Source of the DNA: DATIBQ01 sp964573395
GTDB lineage: Bacteria; Patescibacteriota; Minisyncoccia; Phycocordibacterales; UBA9973
Reading direction: 5' to 3'
DNA: 64,000 nucleotides
NCBI GenBank assembly: GCA_964573395.1
Contig: CAZNJI010000004.1
Coordinates: 27,838-91,837 of the forward strand
Positions 9,762 through 16,805 of the stretch are shown piece by piece. The stretch's first letter is position 1. Each line of letters opens with the position of its first letter. The translations under genes and the position numbers were made by a program. The notes below the pieces were generated by a model. It ran no database searches. It had not been told where the DNA came from and saw nothing but the letters and a program-made list of their open reading frames with translations.

Positions 9762-10166
9762 ATGGAATCTTCGCATCAGTCTTCGAAAAAGCAGTTCTCT
9801 GTTACTGCTCGGGCAAACAGCTTAAAGCATGCCCTGCGGGGAATCAGGCTCTTTTTCAAAACCCAGCACAATGCCTGGATCCAGCTTGCGATTGCCATTG
9901 TTGCGCTTTTTGCCGGCTTTTTCTTTTCTATTACCAAAGCGGAATGGATTGCGGTCATTTTTGCCATTATCATCGTTTTCATAGCCGAAGCTTTCAATAC
10001 TGCCATCGAAATAGACATTAATTTAACGAGCCCTGAGTATCACCCCTATGCCAAAGATACTAAGGATGTGGCAGCCGGAGCGGTACTCCTTGCCGTAGCA
10101 GGGGCTGGAATCATCGGAATTGTCGTCTTTTTGCCCTATATAAAAGATTTTTTGTTGCCCAAGTAG
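9762..10166 (+). CDS. dgkA: Diacylglycerol/undecaprenol kinase-like membrane protein
   Basis: A 134-residue protein of the prokaryotic DAGK family: an N-terminal amphipathic stretch (NSLKHALRGIRLFFKTQHNAWIQ), three membrane helices and the family motif EAFNTAIE with the catalytic Glu, followed by a K-D-AAGAVLLA segment. These enzymes phosphorylate diacylglycerol or undecaprenol at the membrane; which one applies here cannot be told from sequence. It is inserted between rplB and rpsS with its own -10 box. The ATG lies at the predicted start site, so the mRNA should be leaderless. Confidence 0.88.
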   Translation: MESSHQSSKKQFSVTARANSLKHALRGIRLFFKTQHNAWIQLAIAIVALFAGFFFSITKAEWIAVIFAIIIVFIAEAFNTAIEIDINLTSPEYHPYAKDTKDVAAGAVLLAVAGAGIIGIVVFLPYIKDFLLPK

Positions 10167-10186
10167 TAGAGCTTATTTTCCTTATC

Positions 10187-10456
10187 ATGTTCTACATTTA
10201 CAGCCTTCAAAGTAAAAATCATCCTCGCCAGTTTTATTTTGGTTTTACTCGAGATTTGAAGAAAAGGGTTGTAGAACATAATAAGGGTTTAAATATTTCA
10301 ACGAAACGATACAAACCATGGGAGCTTATTTATTACGAAGCTTGCCTGTCTGAAATAGACGCAAAACGTAGGGAAAAATATTTAAAAACAACTGTGGGAC
10401 GCCGAATGTTTAAAAAACGCATACGAGATTACCTGTTAATTACCACTAAGAATTGA
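10187..10456 (+). CDS. Single-domain GIY-YIG endonuclease
   Basis: An 89-residue protein starting MFYIYSLQSKNHPRQFYFGF, the GIY-YIG core with FGF in place of YIG. The conserved Arg lies in RDLKKRVVEHNKG, and the catalytic Glu in ELIYYEAC is followed by DAKRREKYLKT. This UvrC-N-terminal-like family of unattached GIY-YIG proteins is abundant in CPR genomes. Its role is not settled (repair nuclease or selfish element). It sits inside the split S10 operon, followed by a repeat-rich spacer. A related gene lies at 31559-31822. Confidence 0.85.
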   Translation: MFYIYSLQSKNHPRQFYFGFTRDLKKRVVEHNKGLNISTKRYKPWELIYYEACLSEIDAKRREKYLKTTVGRRMFKKRIRDYLLITTKN

Positions 10457-10460
10457 GCTC

Positions 10461-10548
10461 ACTACTGGGCTAACCCGGTAGTAGAAACTGGCAGGCTTAG
10501 GATAGATAAAATACCTAAAAAGCCTTGCCAGTTCTTACTATCCGGGTT
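10461..10548 (+). repeat. Structured spacer repeating the rplC-leader modules
   Basis: CTACTGGG (10462-10469) can pair with CCCGGTAG (10474-10481). Alternatively CCCGGTAGT can pair with ACTATCCGGG (about 10538-10547), enclosing a long hairpin AACTGGCA/TGCCAGTT (10486-10535). The words GCTCACTAC and AACCCGGTAGTAGA also occur in the rplC leader (7101-7141), in the opposite order. There is no T tract. Confidence 0.55.
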
Positions 10549-10574
10549 GACTTCTTTGGCTAATTTGCTACTAT
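10547..10574 (+). promoter_or_regulatory. Promoter of the rpsS operon
   Basis: TTGACT (10547-10552), a 16-bp spacer and TACTAT (10569-10574) preceded by TGC, an extended -10. Start near 10581, 30 nt before rpsS. Confidence 0.78.
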
Positions 10575-10610
10575 AGCCGGTACGGCCTAGAAGGGCTTGT
10601 TTTATTTGCA

Positions 10611-10961
10611 ATGACACGATCACTTTCAAAGGGTCCTTACGTTGACCCGAAACTCCTCAAAAAGATAGAAGGAAAGAACCCGCTTCAGAGCGGGGTGATT
10701 AAGACATGGTCGCGCGATTCTCAAATCGCGCCTGAAATGGTTGGGTTTACCTTCGGCGTGCACAACGGCCGCCAGCACATTGAAGTGCTCGTGAGCGAAG
10801 ACATGGTCGGCCACCGATTGGGTGAATTTTCTCCAACCCGCAAATTTACCCGCCACGGCGGTAAGATGCAGAAGGAGCTCGATCAGAAGAAGAAAGAAGC
10901 AGAAATCGCTGCAGCAAAGACCGCTAAGGCTGCAACTACCGATGCTGCCGCAAAGAAATAA
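10611..10961 (+). CDS. rpsS: Ribosomal protein S19 (uS19)
   Basis: MTRSLSKGPYVDPKLLKKIE and the C-terminal core (GHRLGEFSPTRKFTRHGGK) are canonical S19, a 30S head protein. The protein is 116 residues rather than about 92 because of a Lys/Ala-rich tail (EIAAAKTAKAATTDAAAKK). It opens a seven-gene run to rplN under its own promoter. Confidence 0.97.
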   Translation: MTRSLSKGPYVDPKLLKKIEGKNPLQSGVIKTWSRDSQIAPEMVGFTFGVHNGRQHIEVLVSEDMVGHRLGEFSPTRKFTRHGGKMQKELDQKKKEAEIAAAKTAKAATTDAAAKK

Positions 10962-10988
10962 TAAAACAACCCCTACGCTACTAATTTT

Positions 10989-11402
10989 ATGAAAGCATCA
11001 CTCAAAAATTATCGACAGTCTCCGCGAAAGGTTCGCCTGGTTGCAGGAGCGGTAAAAGGAAAGAGCGTTACCCACGCTGATGCGGTGCTCTCATACATGC
11101 CAAAGCGTGGCGCGCTTCCGATGCAGAAACTGATTCAGTCAGCGGTTGCCAACGCCGAGCTGCAGGGCGCAAAGCGGGAAGATTTAATCGTAAAAAATAT
11201 TGAAGTGAACAAAGGGCTGGTGATGAAGCGATTCATGCCACGAGCATTCGGTCGAGGAGCGCCCATCATGAAGCGCACTAGCCACGTTGCGGTTGAGCTT
11301 GCTGAAAAGCCAGTAAAGAAGGCTAAAAAAGCTCAGAGTGAGACTAAATCAGCGCGAAACGCTGATCGTCCGGCCATCAAAGATGGTTTAGGAAATAAGT
11401 AA
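10989..11402 (+). CDS. rplV: Ribosomal protein L22 (uL22)
   Basis: YRQSPRKVRLVAGAVKGKSV at the N terminus and the beta-hairpin region KRFMPRAFGRGAPIMKRTSHV are L22 signatures. The hairpin lines the exit tunnel. It is 137 residues with a basic C-terminal tail (PVKKAKKAQSETKSARNAD) longer than usual. It lies 1 nt before rpsC. Confidence 0.96.
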   Translation: MKASLKNYRQSPRKVRLVAGAVKGKSVTHADAVLSYMPKRGALPMQKLIQSAVANAELQGAKREDLIVKNIEVNKGLVMKRFMPRAFGRGAPIMKRTSHVAVELAEKPVKKAKKAQSETKSARNADRPAIKDGLGNK

Positions 11403-11403
11403 T

Positions 11404-12075
11404 ATGTCTAAAGTAGTACATCCATACGCACATCGTCTTGTCATCCTTCGCGACTGGAAAAGCCGCTGGTTTGCGACGAATAAAAATTACGTTGCGCAGC
11501 TGAAAGCTGACGTAACCATGCGTGAATTTTTGGAAGAACGCCTTCGCGGATTTTACGTTTCTTCAATAGAAATCGAGCGCGGCCAGAAATCGGTTCGGCT
11601 TATTATCCGTACCTCGCGCCCTGGCATGATTATCGGCCGCAGCGGCGAAGGAGCAACGAAGCTCCGTGCCGATCTCTTTAAGATGCTCGGCCGAAAGAAA
11701 ATCGTGCTCGACGGCGAACTGAAGATCGAAATCGTGGAAGTGCCGCAGCCTGAAGCTGATGCAAAAATCGTCTCCTACATGATTGCCGAAGGGCTCGAGA
11801 AGCGCATGCCGTTTCGCCGAGTATTAAAACAGCTCATCGAAAAGGTGATGCAGATTCGCGGCGTGGAAGGAGCCCGCTTCGTCATCGGCGGCCGGCTCGG
11901 CGGCGCTGAAATCGCTCGAACCGAACAGATTAAGCGCGGCTCCATTCCGCTCCAAACCTTCCGTGCAGACGTCGATTTCGCTCGAGAGCGAGCGCACCTT
12001 CCGTACGGCGATATCGGCATTAAGGTGTGGATCTACAAGGGCGAGGTCTTCAATAAGGAAGAAAAGAAAAAATAA
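11404..12075 (+). CDS. rpsC: Ribosomal protein S3 (uS3)
   Basis: A 223-residue protein with the KH domain motif RPGMIIGRSGEGATKLRADL and the C-terminal ARTEQIKRGSIPLQTFRADVDFA typical of S3, which helps form the mRNA entry pore. Translationally close to rplV (1 nt) and rplP (6 nt). Confidence 0.97.
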   Translation: MSKVVHPYAHRLVILRDWKSRWFATNKNYVAQLKADVTMREFLEERLRGFYVSSIEIERGQKSVRLIIRTSRPGMIIGRSGEGATKLRADLFKMLGRKKIVLDGELKIEIVEVPQPEADAKIVSYMIAEGLEKRMPFRRVLKQLIEKVMQIRGVEGARFVIGGRLGGAEIARTEQIKRGSIPLQTFRADVDFARERAHLPYGDIGIKVWIYKGEVFNKEEKKK

Positions 12076-12081
12076 AAAGCC

Positions 12082-12498
12082 ATGTTATTCCCGAAGAAAG
12101 TAAAATTTAGAAAGTGGCAGAAATTCCGACAGAATCCTGCAAAAGTAAAAGTCGAAACGCGCGGCACGACGCTCTCTTTCGGCTCATACGGGCTGAAAGC
12201 TGAAACTGATGCCCGCATTACCTCAAACCAGCTTGAAGCGGCTCGAAAGGCAATGTCTCGAAAACTCACGAAGGTCGGCCGCGTTTGGACCCGAGTATTT
12301 CCCGACATGCCGTTCACGACGAAAGCGGCAGAAGTGCCGATGGGAGGCGGAAAAGGCGATCTGCAGGGATACTGCACTCAAGTTTATCCAGGGCGCATCA
12401 TTTTTGAAGTTGATGGCGTTAATGAAGAGACCGCTCGAGAAGCGCTCCGAAAGGCCGGAACAAAATTGCCAATAAAAACTAGAATCATTGTCCGCTAA
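12082..12498 (+). CDS. rplP: Ribosomal protein L16 (uL16)
   Basis: A 138-residue protein with FGSYGLKAETDARITSNQLEAARKA near residue 35 and PFTTKAAEVPMGGGKGD, the loop reaching the peptidyl transferase centre. In operon order rpsC-rplP-rpmC. Confidence 0.97.
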   Translation: MLFPKKVKFRKWQKFRQNPAKVKVETRGTTLSFGSYGLKAETDARITSNQLEAARKAMSRKLTKVGRVWTRVFPDMPFTTKAAEVPMGGGKGDLQGYCTQVYPGRIIFEVDGVNEETAREALRKAGTKLPIKTRIIVR

Positions 12499-12515
12499 AC
12501 GCGAAGTTTTTTACC

Positions 12516-12713
12516 ATGAAGCGAGTTGATACCAAAGGAAAAGACAAGGCAACCATTGAGAAGGAAGTGCTGGCATTGCGCACGAAACTTCGAGATTTGG
12601 CATTCAAAGCGGCCGGTGCCCGAGCTGACAACGTGAAAGAACGCCGCCAGGCGAAAAAAGACATCGCACGGCTCTTAACTGCGCTTCGCGCATTGAGCGC
12701 TACGGCTGAGTAG
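12516..12713 (+). CDS. rpmC: Ribosomal protein L29 (uL29)
   Basis: A 65-residue two-helix protein. The characteristic L29 pattern LRTKLRDLAFKAA...ERRQAKKDIARLLTALR is present. Position between rplP and rpsQ supports the call. Confidence 0.93.
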   Translation: MKRVDTKGKDKATIEKEVLALRTKLRDLAFKAAGARADNVKERRQAKKDIARLLTALRALSATAE

Positions 12714-12757
12714 ACAAGCCCCAGAAAATAAGTATTATTGGAACTTCACCTATACTC

Positions 12758-13000
12758 ATGACGAAATCAACAAGCCACAAAAGAACATTGAAAGGGACGG
12801 TAGTCTCAGACAAGATGGAAAAAACCATCGTGGTTTCCGTAACGCGCTTCGTCAAGCATCCAAAGTATAAAAAGTACATGAAGATTACGAAGAAGTACAA
12901 AGCGCACGATGAGGGAAATGCGGCTCAGGTTGGCGAAATTGTTACCATTCGCGAGACGAAACCGCTCTCGAAAGATAAACATTTTGAACTCGTAAAATAG
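12758..13000 (+). CDS. rpsQ: Ribosomal protein S17 (uS17)
   Basis: An 80-residue OB-fold protein with LKGTVVSDKMEKTIVVSVTR and YKAHDEGN...GEIVTIRETKPLSK, as in S17, which binds the 5' domain of 16S rRNA. It lies 4 nt before rplN. Confidence 0.96.
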   Translation: MTKSTSHKRTLKGTVVSDKMEKTIVVSVTRFVKHPKYKKYMKITKKYKAHDEGNAAQVGEIVTIRETKPLSKDKHFELVK

Positions 13001-13004
13001 GCTT

Positions 13005-13376
13005 ATGTTGCAGGACGGATCAATCGTAAAAATTACAGATAACGCCGGAGGAAGGATTGGAAAAATCTTTAAGATCCTCGGCGGCTCAAAGAAGCGATAC
13101 GCAAGCATCGGCGATGTCGTGGTGCTTTCAATCAAAACGGCAGAACCGCGCAAGCTCGTGAAGAAAAAAGACGTGTGCTATGCGGTGGTCGTTCGCCAGA
13201 AGAATGCATTCCGCCGCAAAGATGGCTCATACATTCGATTCGATGATAATGCGGTCGTGATCCTTGAGAAAGGAAAGCAGGAACCGCGCGCCGGACGCGT
13301 GTTCGGTCCGATCCCTCGAGAGCTTGCCGAGCTTGGTTACCAGAAAATTATTTCGCTCGCACCTGAAGTCTTATAA
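13005..13376 (+). CDS. rplN: Ribosomal protein L14 (uL14)
   Basis: A 123-residue protein, normal length: MLQDGSIVKITDNAGG at the start and FGPIPREL near the end. It ends this run of contiguous genes. The next r-protein gene, rplX, follows only after a 178-nt spacer holding an 18-bp inverted repeat. Confidence 0.97.
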   Translation: MLQDGSIVKITDNAGGRIGKIFKILGGSKKRYASIGDVVVLSIKTAEPRKLVKKKDVCYAVVVRQKNAFRRKDGSYIRFDDNAVVILEKGKQEPRAGRVFGPIPRELAELGYQKIISLAPEVL

Positions 13377-13406
13377 ATCAAGGAGCAAGGCGACTATGAT
13401 TTATTG

Positions 13407-13509
13407 ACCCCGCCCTAATTTATTGATTAGAGAACGATGGTGTGATAAGGTAGGCGAGGCAAAAATTTTTATGCAAGCAGTTAATGTAATGAATAAATTA
13501 GGGCGGGGT
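13407..13509. repeat. 103-bp element with perfect 18-bp terminal inverted repeats
   Basis: Arm 1 (13407-13424, ACCCCGCCCTAATTTATT) is the exact reverse complement of arm 2 (13492-13509). The 67-nt interior has no ORF. A second, smaller inverted repeat (GATTTTTA 13513-13520 / TAAAAATC 13537-13544) follows before rplX. It could be a MITE-like insertion, a structured RNA, or a processing/attenuation site. The rest of the rplN-rplX spacer holds nothing else I can name. Confidence 0.75.
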
Positions 13510-13554
13510 AGCGATTTTTATACTCGCGTTACTCGTTAAAAATCAGCCATACGT

Positions 13555-13857
13555 ATGAAACTTAGAAAAGGAGACAACATCATCGTGATAGCCGGCAAAG
13601 ACAAAGGCACTAAGGCAAGCATTAAAAAAGTGCTTCCTTCAGGACGCTTGGTGGTTGACGGCGTTGCAAAAATAAAGCGGCACCAGAAATCTCGCCGCCG
13701 GAATGAATCAGGGCAGATTATCGAGCGGGAATCGTCAATCCACAGCTCGAACGTGTTGCTCGTTGATGCAAAATCAGGAAAGGGAACCCGCGTCGGCAAG
13801 AAGCTGGTGGGAGAAAAATGGGTTCGCGTTGCCAAAAAGAGCGGCGAACAGGTATAG
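13555..13857 (+). CDS. rplX: Ribosomal protein L24 (uL24)
   Basis: A 100-residue protein with an N-terminal KOW motif (KLRKGDNIIVIAGKDKGTKA) and NVLLVDAKSGKGTRVG in the second half. L24 initiates 50S assembly. It lies 12 nt before rplE. Confidence 0.96.
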   Translation: MKLRKGDNIIVIAGKDKGTKASIKKVLPSGRLVVDGVAKIKRHQKSRRRNESGQIIERESSIHSSNVLLVDAKSGKGTRVGKKLVGEKWVRVAKKSGEQV

Positions 13858-13869
13858 TGAGTTACTATC

Positions 13870-14406
13870 ATGCAATTAACGAAGGAAAAAGAACAATCAT
13901 CATTTCAGGCGCTCGCTGAGTTTGGATACAAAAACAAGCTTGCTTCTCCGCGCCTCACTAAAATCGTCGTATCCGTTGGTACCGGTTCAGCGATGAAAAA
14001 GGCAAATGACAAAAACGAAAAGATAGCTGAGCGCCTGGCGAAAATTACCGGCCAGAAGCCGGCATTGCGCGCCGCAAAGAAATCAGTGGCAAGCTTCAAA
14101 ATTCGCCAAGGAGACCCGGTCGGGCTCATGGTAACGCTCCGCGGCGCTCGGATGTACCACTTCCTCGACAAGCTCATTCATATTGCGTTTCCGCGCACCA
14201 AAGACTTCCGCGGGCTTGATGCAAAGGCGGTTGATTCAATGGGGAACCTCACTATCGGCATCAAGGAACATACTATTTTTCCGGAGACGGCCGATGAAGA
14301 CCTCCGCGACGTGTTCAGCCTTGCCATTACGCTCGTCTCTACCGCAAAGAGCAAAGAAGCAGCGACTGCATTTTTCGCTCACCTTGGCATTCCTTTCAAG
14401 AAATAA
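13870..14406 (+). CDS. rplE: Ribosomal protein L5 (uL5)
   Basis: A 178-residue 5S rRNA-binding protein. SPRLTKIVVSVGTG and FRGLDAKAVDSMGNLTIGIKEH match the L5 family, as does GLMVTLRGARMYHFLDKLI. In most bacteria rpsN follows at once. Here a long hairpin and one unknown gene intervene. Confidence 0.97.
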   Translation: MQLTKEKEQSSFQALAEFGYKNKLASPRLTKIVVSVGTGSAMKKANDKNEKIAERLAKITGQKPALRAAKKSVASFKIRQGDPVGLMVTLRGARMYHFLDKLIHIAFPRTKDFRGLDAKAVDSMGNLTIGIKEHTIFPETADEDLRDVFSLAITLVSTAKSKEAATAFFAHLGIPFKK

Positions 14407-14420
14407 CTGCTTTTCTTGAC

Positions 14421-14456
14421 ATCAGCCACCGTCTTCATCTGAAGACGGTGGCTGAT
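14421..14456 (+). terminator. Long perfect hairpin after rplE
   Basis: A 17-bp perfect stem (ATCAGCCACCGTCTTCA / TGAAGACGGTGGCTGAT) begins 14 nt after the rplE stop. Only a weak T tract (TGACTTTT) follows, so it may be a terminator or a stabilising 3' hairpin. Confidence 0.65.
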
Positions 14457-14483
14457 TGACTTTTCAGGGGGAGAACATACGAT
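14456..14483 (+). promoter_or_regulatory. Promoter of the 211-aa unknown gene
   Basis: TTGACT (14456-14461), a 16-bp spacer and TACGAT (14478-14483). The -35 box overlaps the last base of the preceding hairpin. Confidence 0.65.
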
Positions 14484-14499
14484 GTTTTAAAAGTAACAT

Positions 14500-15135
14500 A
14501 TGAATATAGATGCCCTAACGGTTGTTTGCCTACTGTTTTTTCTGATCATACTCTGGCAAGGCATGCGCATACGGCGACAGGGAAGCCTGCTTCGATCCTT
14601 CTACAAGAGCAGTATGCATCATTCGCTTAAATGCGAAAAGGAAACGCTGACCTATCGAAAAGTTATCGATTTGTGGAGCAATTCTCCCGAGTTCCTTGCA
14701 AGCCGGCGCACGCTTCTTGGCGTGCTCAGGTCCCTCTTTCGATACATCACTTTTGCCCTTTTTGGAAAAAAGCTAGGATCGAAAGAGAAATGGGCATTCG
14801 ATACAAAGGCGGAGTTCATGAGCCTGGCGACCTTGCCGCTTATCTTGCGCATAAATGCGATTCAGTCTTACCATCTACTCCAGCTCTTTTTCAGCGGCTA
14901 TGAAAAATCTTCTCCCAAGGTAATCCATGCTATCCATTTGCGGGTGGTGCATGCTACGGCAGGGCACGTTGCTGTCCTTCTGGTAAAGGAATTAGAGGCG
15001 CAAGAAAAGCGCATGCGAGAAAAACCCGAGGGTAGATTTGTCGAACAGTTCATCAGGATGGTTCAGTATACTCCTGCATTTAAGCCTTATTTGGAGCATC
15101 CAGTAGTGATCCAAGCATTGCAACCGTTTTCGTAA
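14500..15135 (+). CDS. Hypothetical membrane-anchored protein, 211 aa
   Basis: One N-terminal membrane helix (LTVVCLLFFLIILWQGMRI) with a basic stop (RRQG), then a mostly helical soluble domain of about 185 residues (FYKSSMHHSLKCEKETLTYRK...). No family recognised. It has its own promoter and terminator and is inserted between rplE and rpsN, a junction that is normally uninterrupted. Confidence 0.65.
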   Translation: MNIDALTVVCLLFFLIILWQGMRIRRQGSLLRSFYKSSMHHSLKCEKETLTYRKVIDLWSNSPEFLASRRTLLGVLRSLFRYITFALFGKKLGSKEKWAFDTKAEFMSLATLPLILRINAIQSYHLLQLFFSGYEKSSPKVIHAIHLRVVHATAGHVAVLLVKELEAQEKRMREKPEGRFVEQFIRMVQYTPAFKPYLEHPVVIQALQPFS

Positions 15136-15168
15136 AGACTCCCTGAAAACTCAGAAGGGAGTCTTTTT
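15134..15168 (+). terminator. Intrinsic terminator
   Basis: AAAGACTCCCT/AGGGAGTCTTT stem with an 11-nt loop and five T. Confidence 0.88.
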
Positions 15169-15173
15169 CTTTC

Positions 15174-15202
15174 TTGACCAAAAGGGTCTATTCTGGTAGG
15201 AT
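15174..15202 (+). promoter_or_regulatory. Promoter of the rpsN-map operon
   Basis: TTGACC (15174-15179), a 17-bp spacer and TAGGAT (15197-15202) with an extended TGG. The leader runs about 120 nt to rpsN. It contains a possible long-range pairing CCTCTTT (15212-15218)/AAAGAGG (15303-15309), a small CCTTG/CAAGG hairpin and a U-rich stretch just before the ATG. Confidence 0.78.
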
Positions 15203-15328
15203 TGCCTGACTCCTCTTTCGAATCCGTTTTCCTCTCTTTGATCCCGCCTTGGTCCCACCATACAAGGAATTAAAGAAAGTTACACGCGATATTCTTAGGG
15301 GAAAAGAGGTTTTATTATTTTTTTTATT

Positions 15329-15514
15329 ATGGCTAAAACATCAACAGTTGTCCGATCTCAAAAGAAACCGAAGTACAGCACTCGGGCGGTAAACCGCTGT
15401 TTCCGCTGCACTCGCCGCCATGGCTACATGCGCGACTTCGGCCTCTGCCGCATTTGTTTCAGAGAGCTCGCAAACGAGGGACAAATTCCAGGTGTTCGCA
15501 AGTCTTCTTGGTAA
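15329..15514 (+). CDS. rpsN: Ribosomal protein S14, zinc-binding type (uS14)
   Basis: The 61-residue short form with two CxxC pairs (CFRC and CRIC, about residues 24-43) that bind zinc, unlike the long zinc-free form. It ends with the typical GQIPGVRKSSW. Its stop is 1 nt from the rpsH start, so the two are translationally coupled. Confidence 0.97.
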   Translation: MAKTSTVVRSQKKPKYSTRAVNRCFRCTRRHGYMRDFGLCRICFRELANEGQIPGVRKSSW

Positions 15515-15515
15515 T

Positions 15516-15905
15516 ATGGACGGAATCGCAAACATGCTCATCAGCATAAAGAACGGCAGCCTCGTCTCAAAAGAGACAGTCGTGGTTCCGTTTTCAAACA
15601 TGAAGCTTGCAATCGCTGAATGCTTGAAAATAAACGGCTTTGTCGGCAGTGTGTCGAAGAAAACCGAGAAGAACAACGTTCCGGTGCTTGCAATCGAGCT
15701 GCTCTACGGAGATGCCGGTTCGAAGATCCACGACGTAAAGCGGATCTCAAAGCCGTCTCGCCGGATGTATTCTGGCGTAAAGGATCTTCGCCCGTTTAAA
15801 AACGGACACGGCATGTACGTGCTCTCAACGCCGAAGGGAATTTTGAGCGACAAGCAGGCGAAGAAAGAACAGGTCGGCGGAGAGTTACTTTTTTCAATTT
15901 GGTAA
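15516..15905 (+). CDS. rpsH: Ribosomal protein S8 (uS8)
   Basis: ATG 15516 gives 129 residues starting MDGIANMLISIKNGS, the expected S8 N terminus. The longer frame from 15420 overlaps rpsN and is not credible. The C terminus VLSTPKGILSDKQAKKEQVGGELLFSIW is canonical in form. S8 binds the central domain of 16S rRNA. Confidence 0.96.
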   Translation: MDGIANMLISIKNGSLVSKETVVVPFSNMKLAIAECLKINGFVGSVSKKTEKNNVPVLAIELLYGDAGSKIHDVKRISKPSRRMYSGVKDLRPFKNGHGMYVLSTPKGILSDKQAKKEQVGGELLFSIW

Positions 15906-15909
15906 ACAT

Positions 15910-16443
15910 ATGAGTCGTATCGGCAAACAACAACTTACAGTTCCCGCAAACACTAGCTGTTCATTCGAAAACGGCGTCTTTACCGTCAAAGGCCCGCTCG
16001 GAACGCTTGCAAAAACGTTCAAGCCGGCAGTAGAGATTACGATTGCAGATAACATAGTAACGTTTCGCCCAACTGCCGAAGATCCGTTTACCCGCGCACT
16101 CTGGGGAACATATGCTTCTCACGTGAAGAACATGATTGCGGGAGTAAATACCCAATACGTGAAGCGTCTGATTCTCGAGGGGGTCGGATTTAAGAGCGAA
16201 GTGAAAGGAAAGGAAATCCACTTTGCACTTGGGTTCTCGCACCCGGTTGTAGTAGCAATTCCGGAAGGGCTTACCGTTACTGCTGAAAAAAACAACATCA
16301 CTATTTCCGGAATTGATAAGGAGCTCGTCGGGCAGTTTGCGGCAAAAGTTCGCGCCATGAAGAAGCCTGAGCCGTATAAGGGAAAAGGATTCCGGTACGA
16401 TACTGAAGTTATTCGCCGAAAAGCTGGCAAGAAAACAGCATAA
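15910..16443 (+). CDS. rplF: Ribosomal protein L6 (uL6)
   Basis: A 177-residue protein with MSRIGKQQLTVPANTS at the start and PEPYKGKGFRYDTEVIRRKAGK at the end, the most conserved L6 segment. It lies 4 nt after rpsH. Confidence 0.97.
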   Translation: MSRIGKQQLTVPANTSCSFENGVFTVKGPLGTLAKTFKPAVEITIADNIVTFRPTAEDPFTRALWGTYASHVKNMIAGVNTQYVKRLILEGVGFKSEVKGKEIHFALGFSHPVVVAIPEGLTVTAEKNNITISGIDKELVGQFAAKVRAMKKPEPYKGKGFRYDTEVIRRKAGKKTA

Positions 16444-16451
16444 AAATAATT

Positions 16452-16799
16452 ATGTCTAAGCAAACCACACAAGAAAAGAAGGCAAGAATCAAGCGAAAGA
16501 TCCGCAGCCGGATTTCGGGTACGGAAGCGCGCCCGCGGCTCTCCGTGTACCGATCAAACGCGTTCATTTACGCTCAGCTCGTCGACGATCAGAATGGAAA
16601 AACCATTGCTGCAGCTTCAGATCTTAAAATGAAGAAAATGAAAAAAGTTGATGCGGCAAAAGCGGTTGGAAAGGAAATTGCGGCGAAGGCATTGGCGAAA
16701 GGGATTACTGCGGTATCGTTCGATCGAAACGGATTCAAGTATACTGGCCGGGTAAAGACGCTTGCCGATGAAGCGCGAGCTGCAGGGCTTATTTTTTAA
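16452..16799 (+). CDS. rplR: Ribosomal protein L18 (uL18)
   Basis: A 115-residue protein. KIRSRISGTEARPRLSVYRS and the C-terminal FDRNGFKYTGRVKTLADEAR identify L18, which binds 5S rRNA together with L5. Spc-operon position supports this. Confidence 0.96.
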   Translation: MSKQTTQEKKARIKRKIRSRISGTEARPRLSVYRSNAFIYAQLVDDQNGKTIAAASDLKMKKMKKVDAAKAVGKEIAAKALAKGITAVSFDRNGFKYTGRVKTLADEARAAGLIF

Positions 16800-16805
16800 T
16801 TACGT

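Noticed and set aside
15420..15515. N-terminal extension of rpsH overlapping rpsN
   Set aside because: S8 begins at MDGIANML (15516), and the extension is the +1 shadow of the S14 zinc region.
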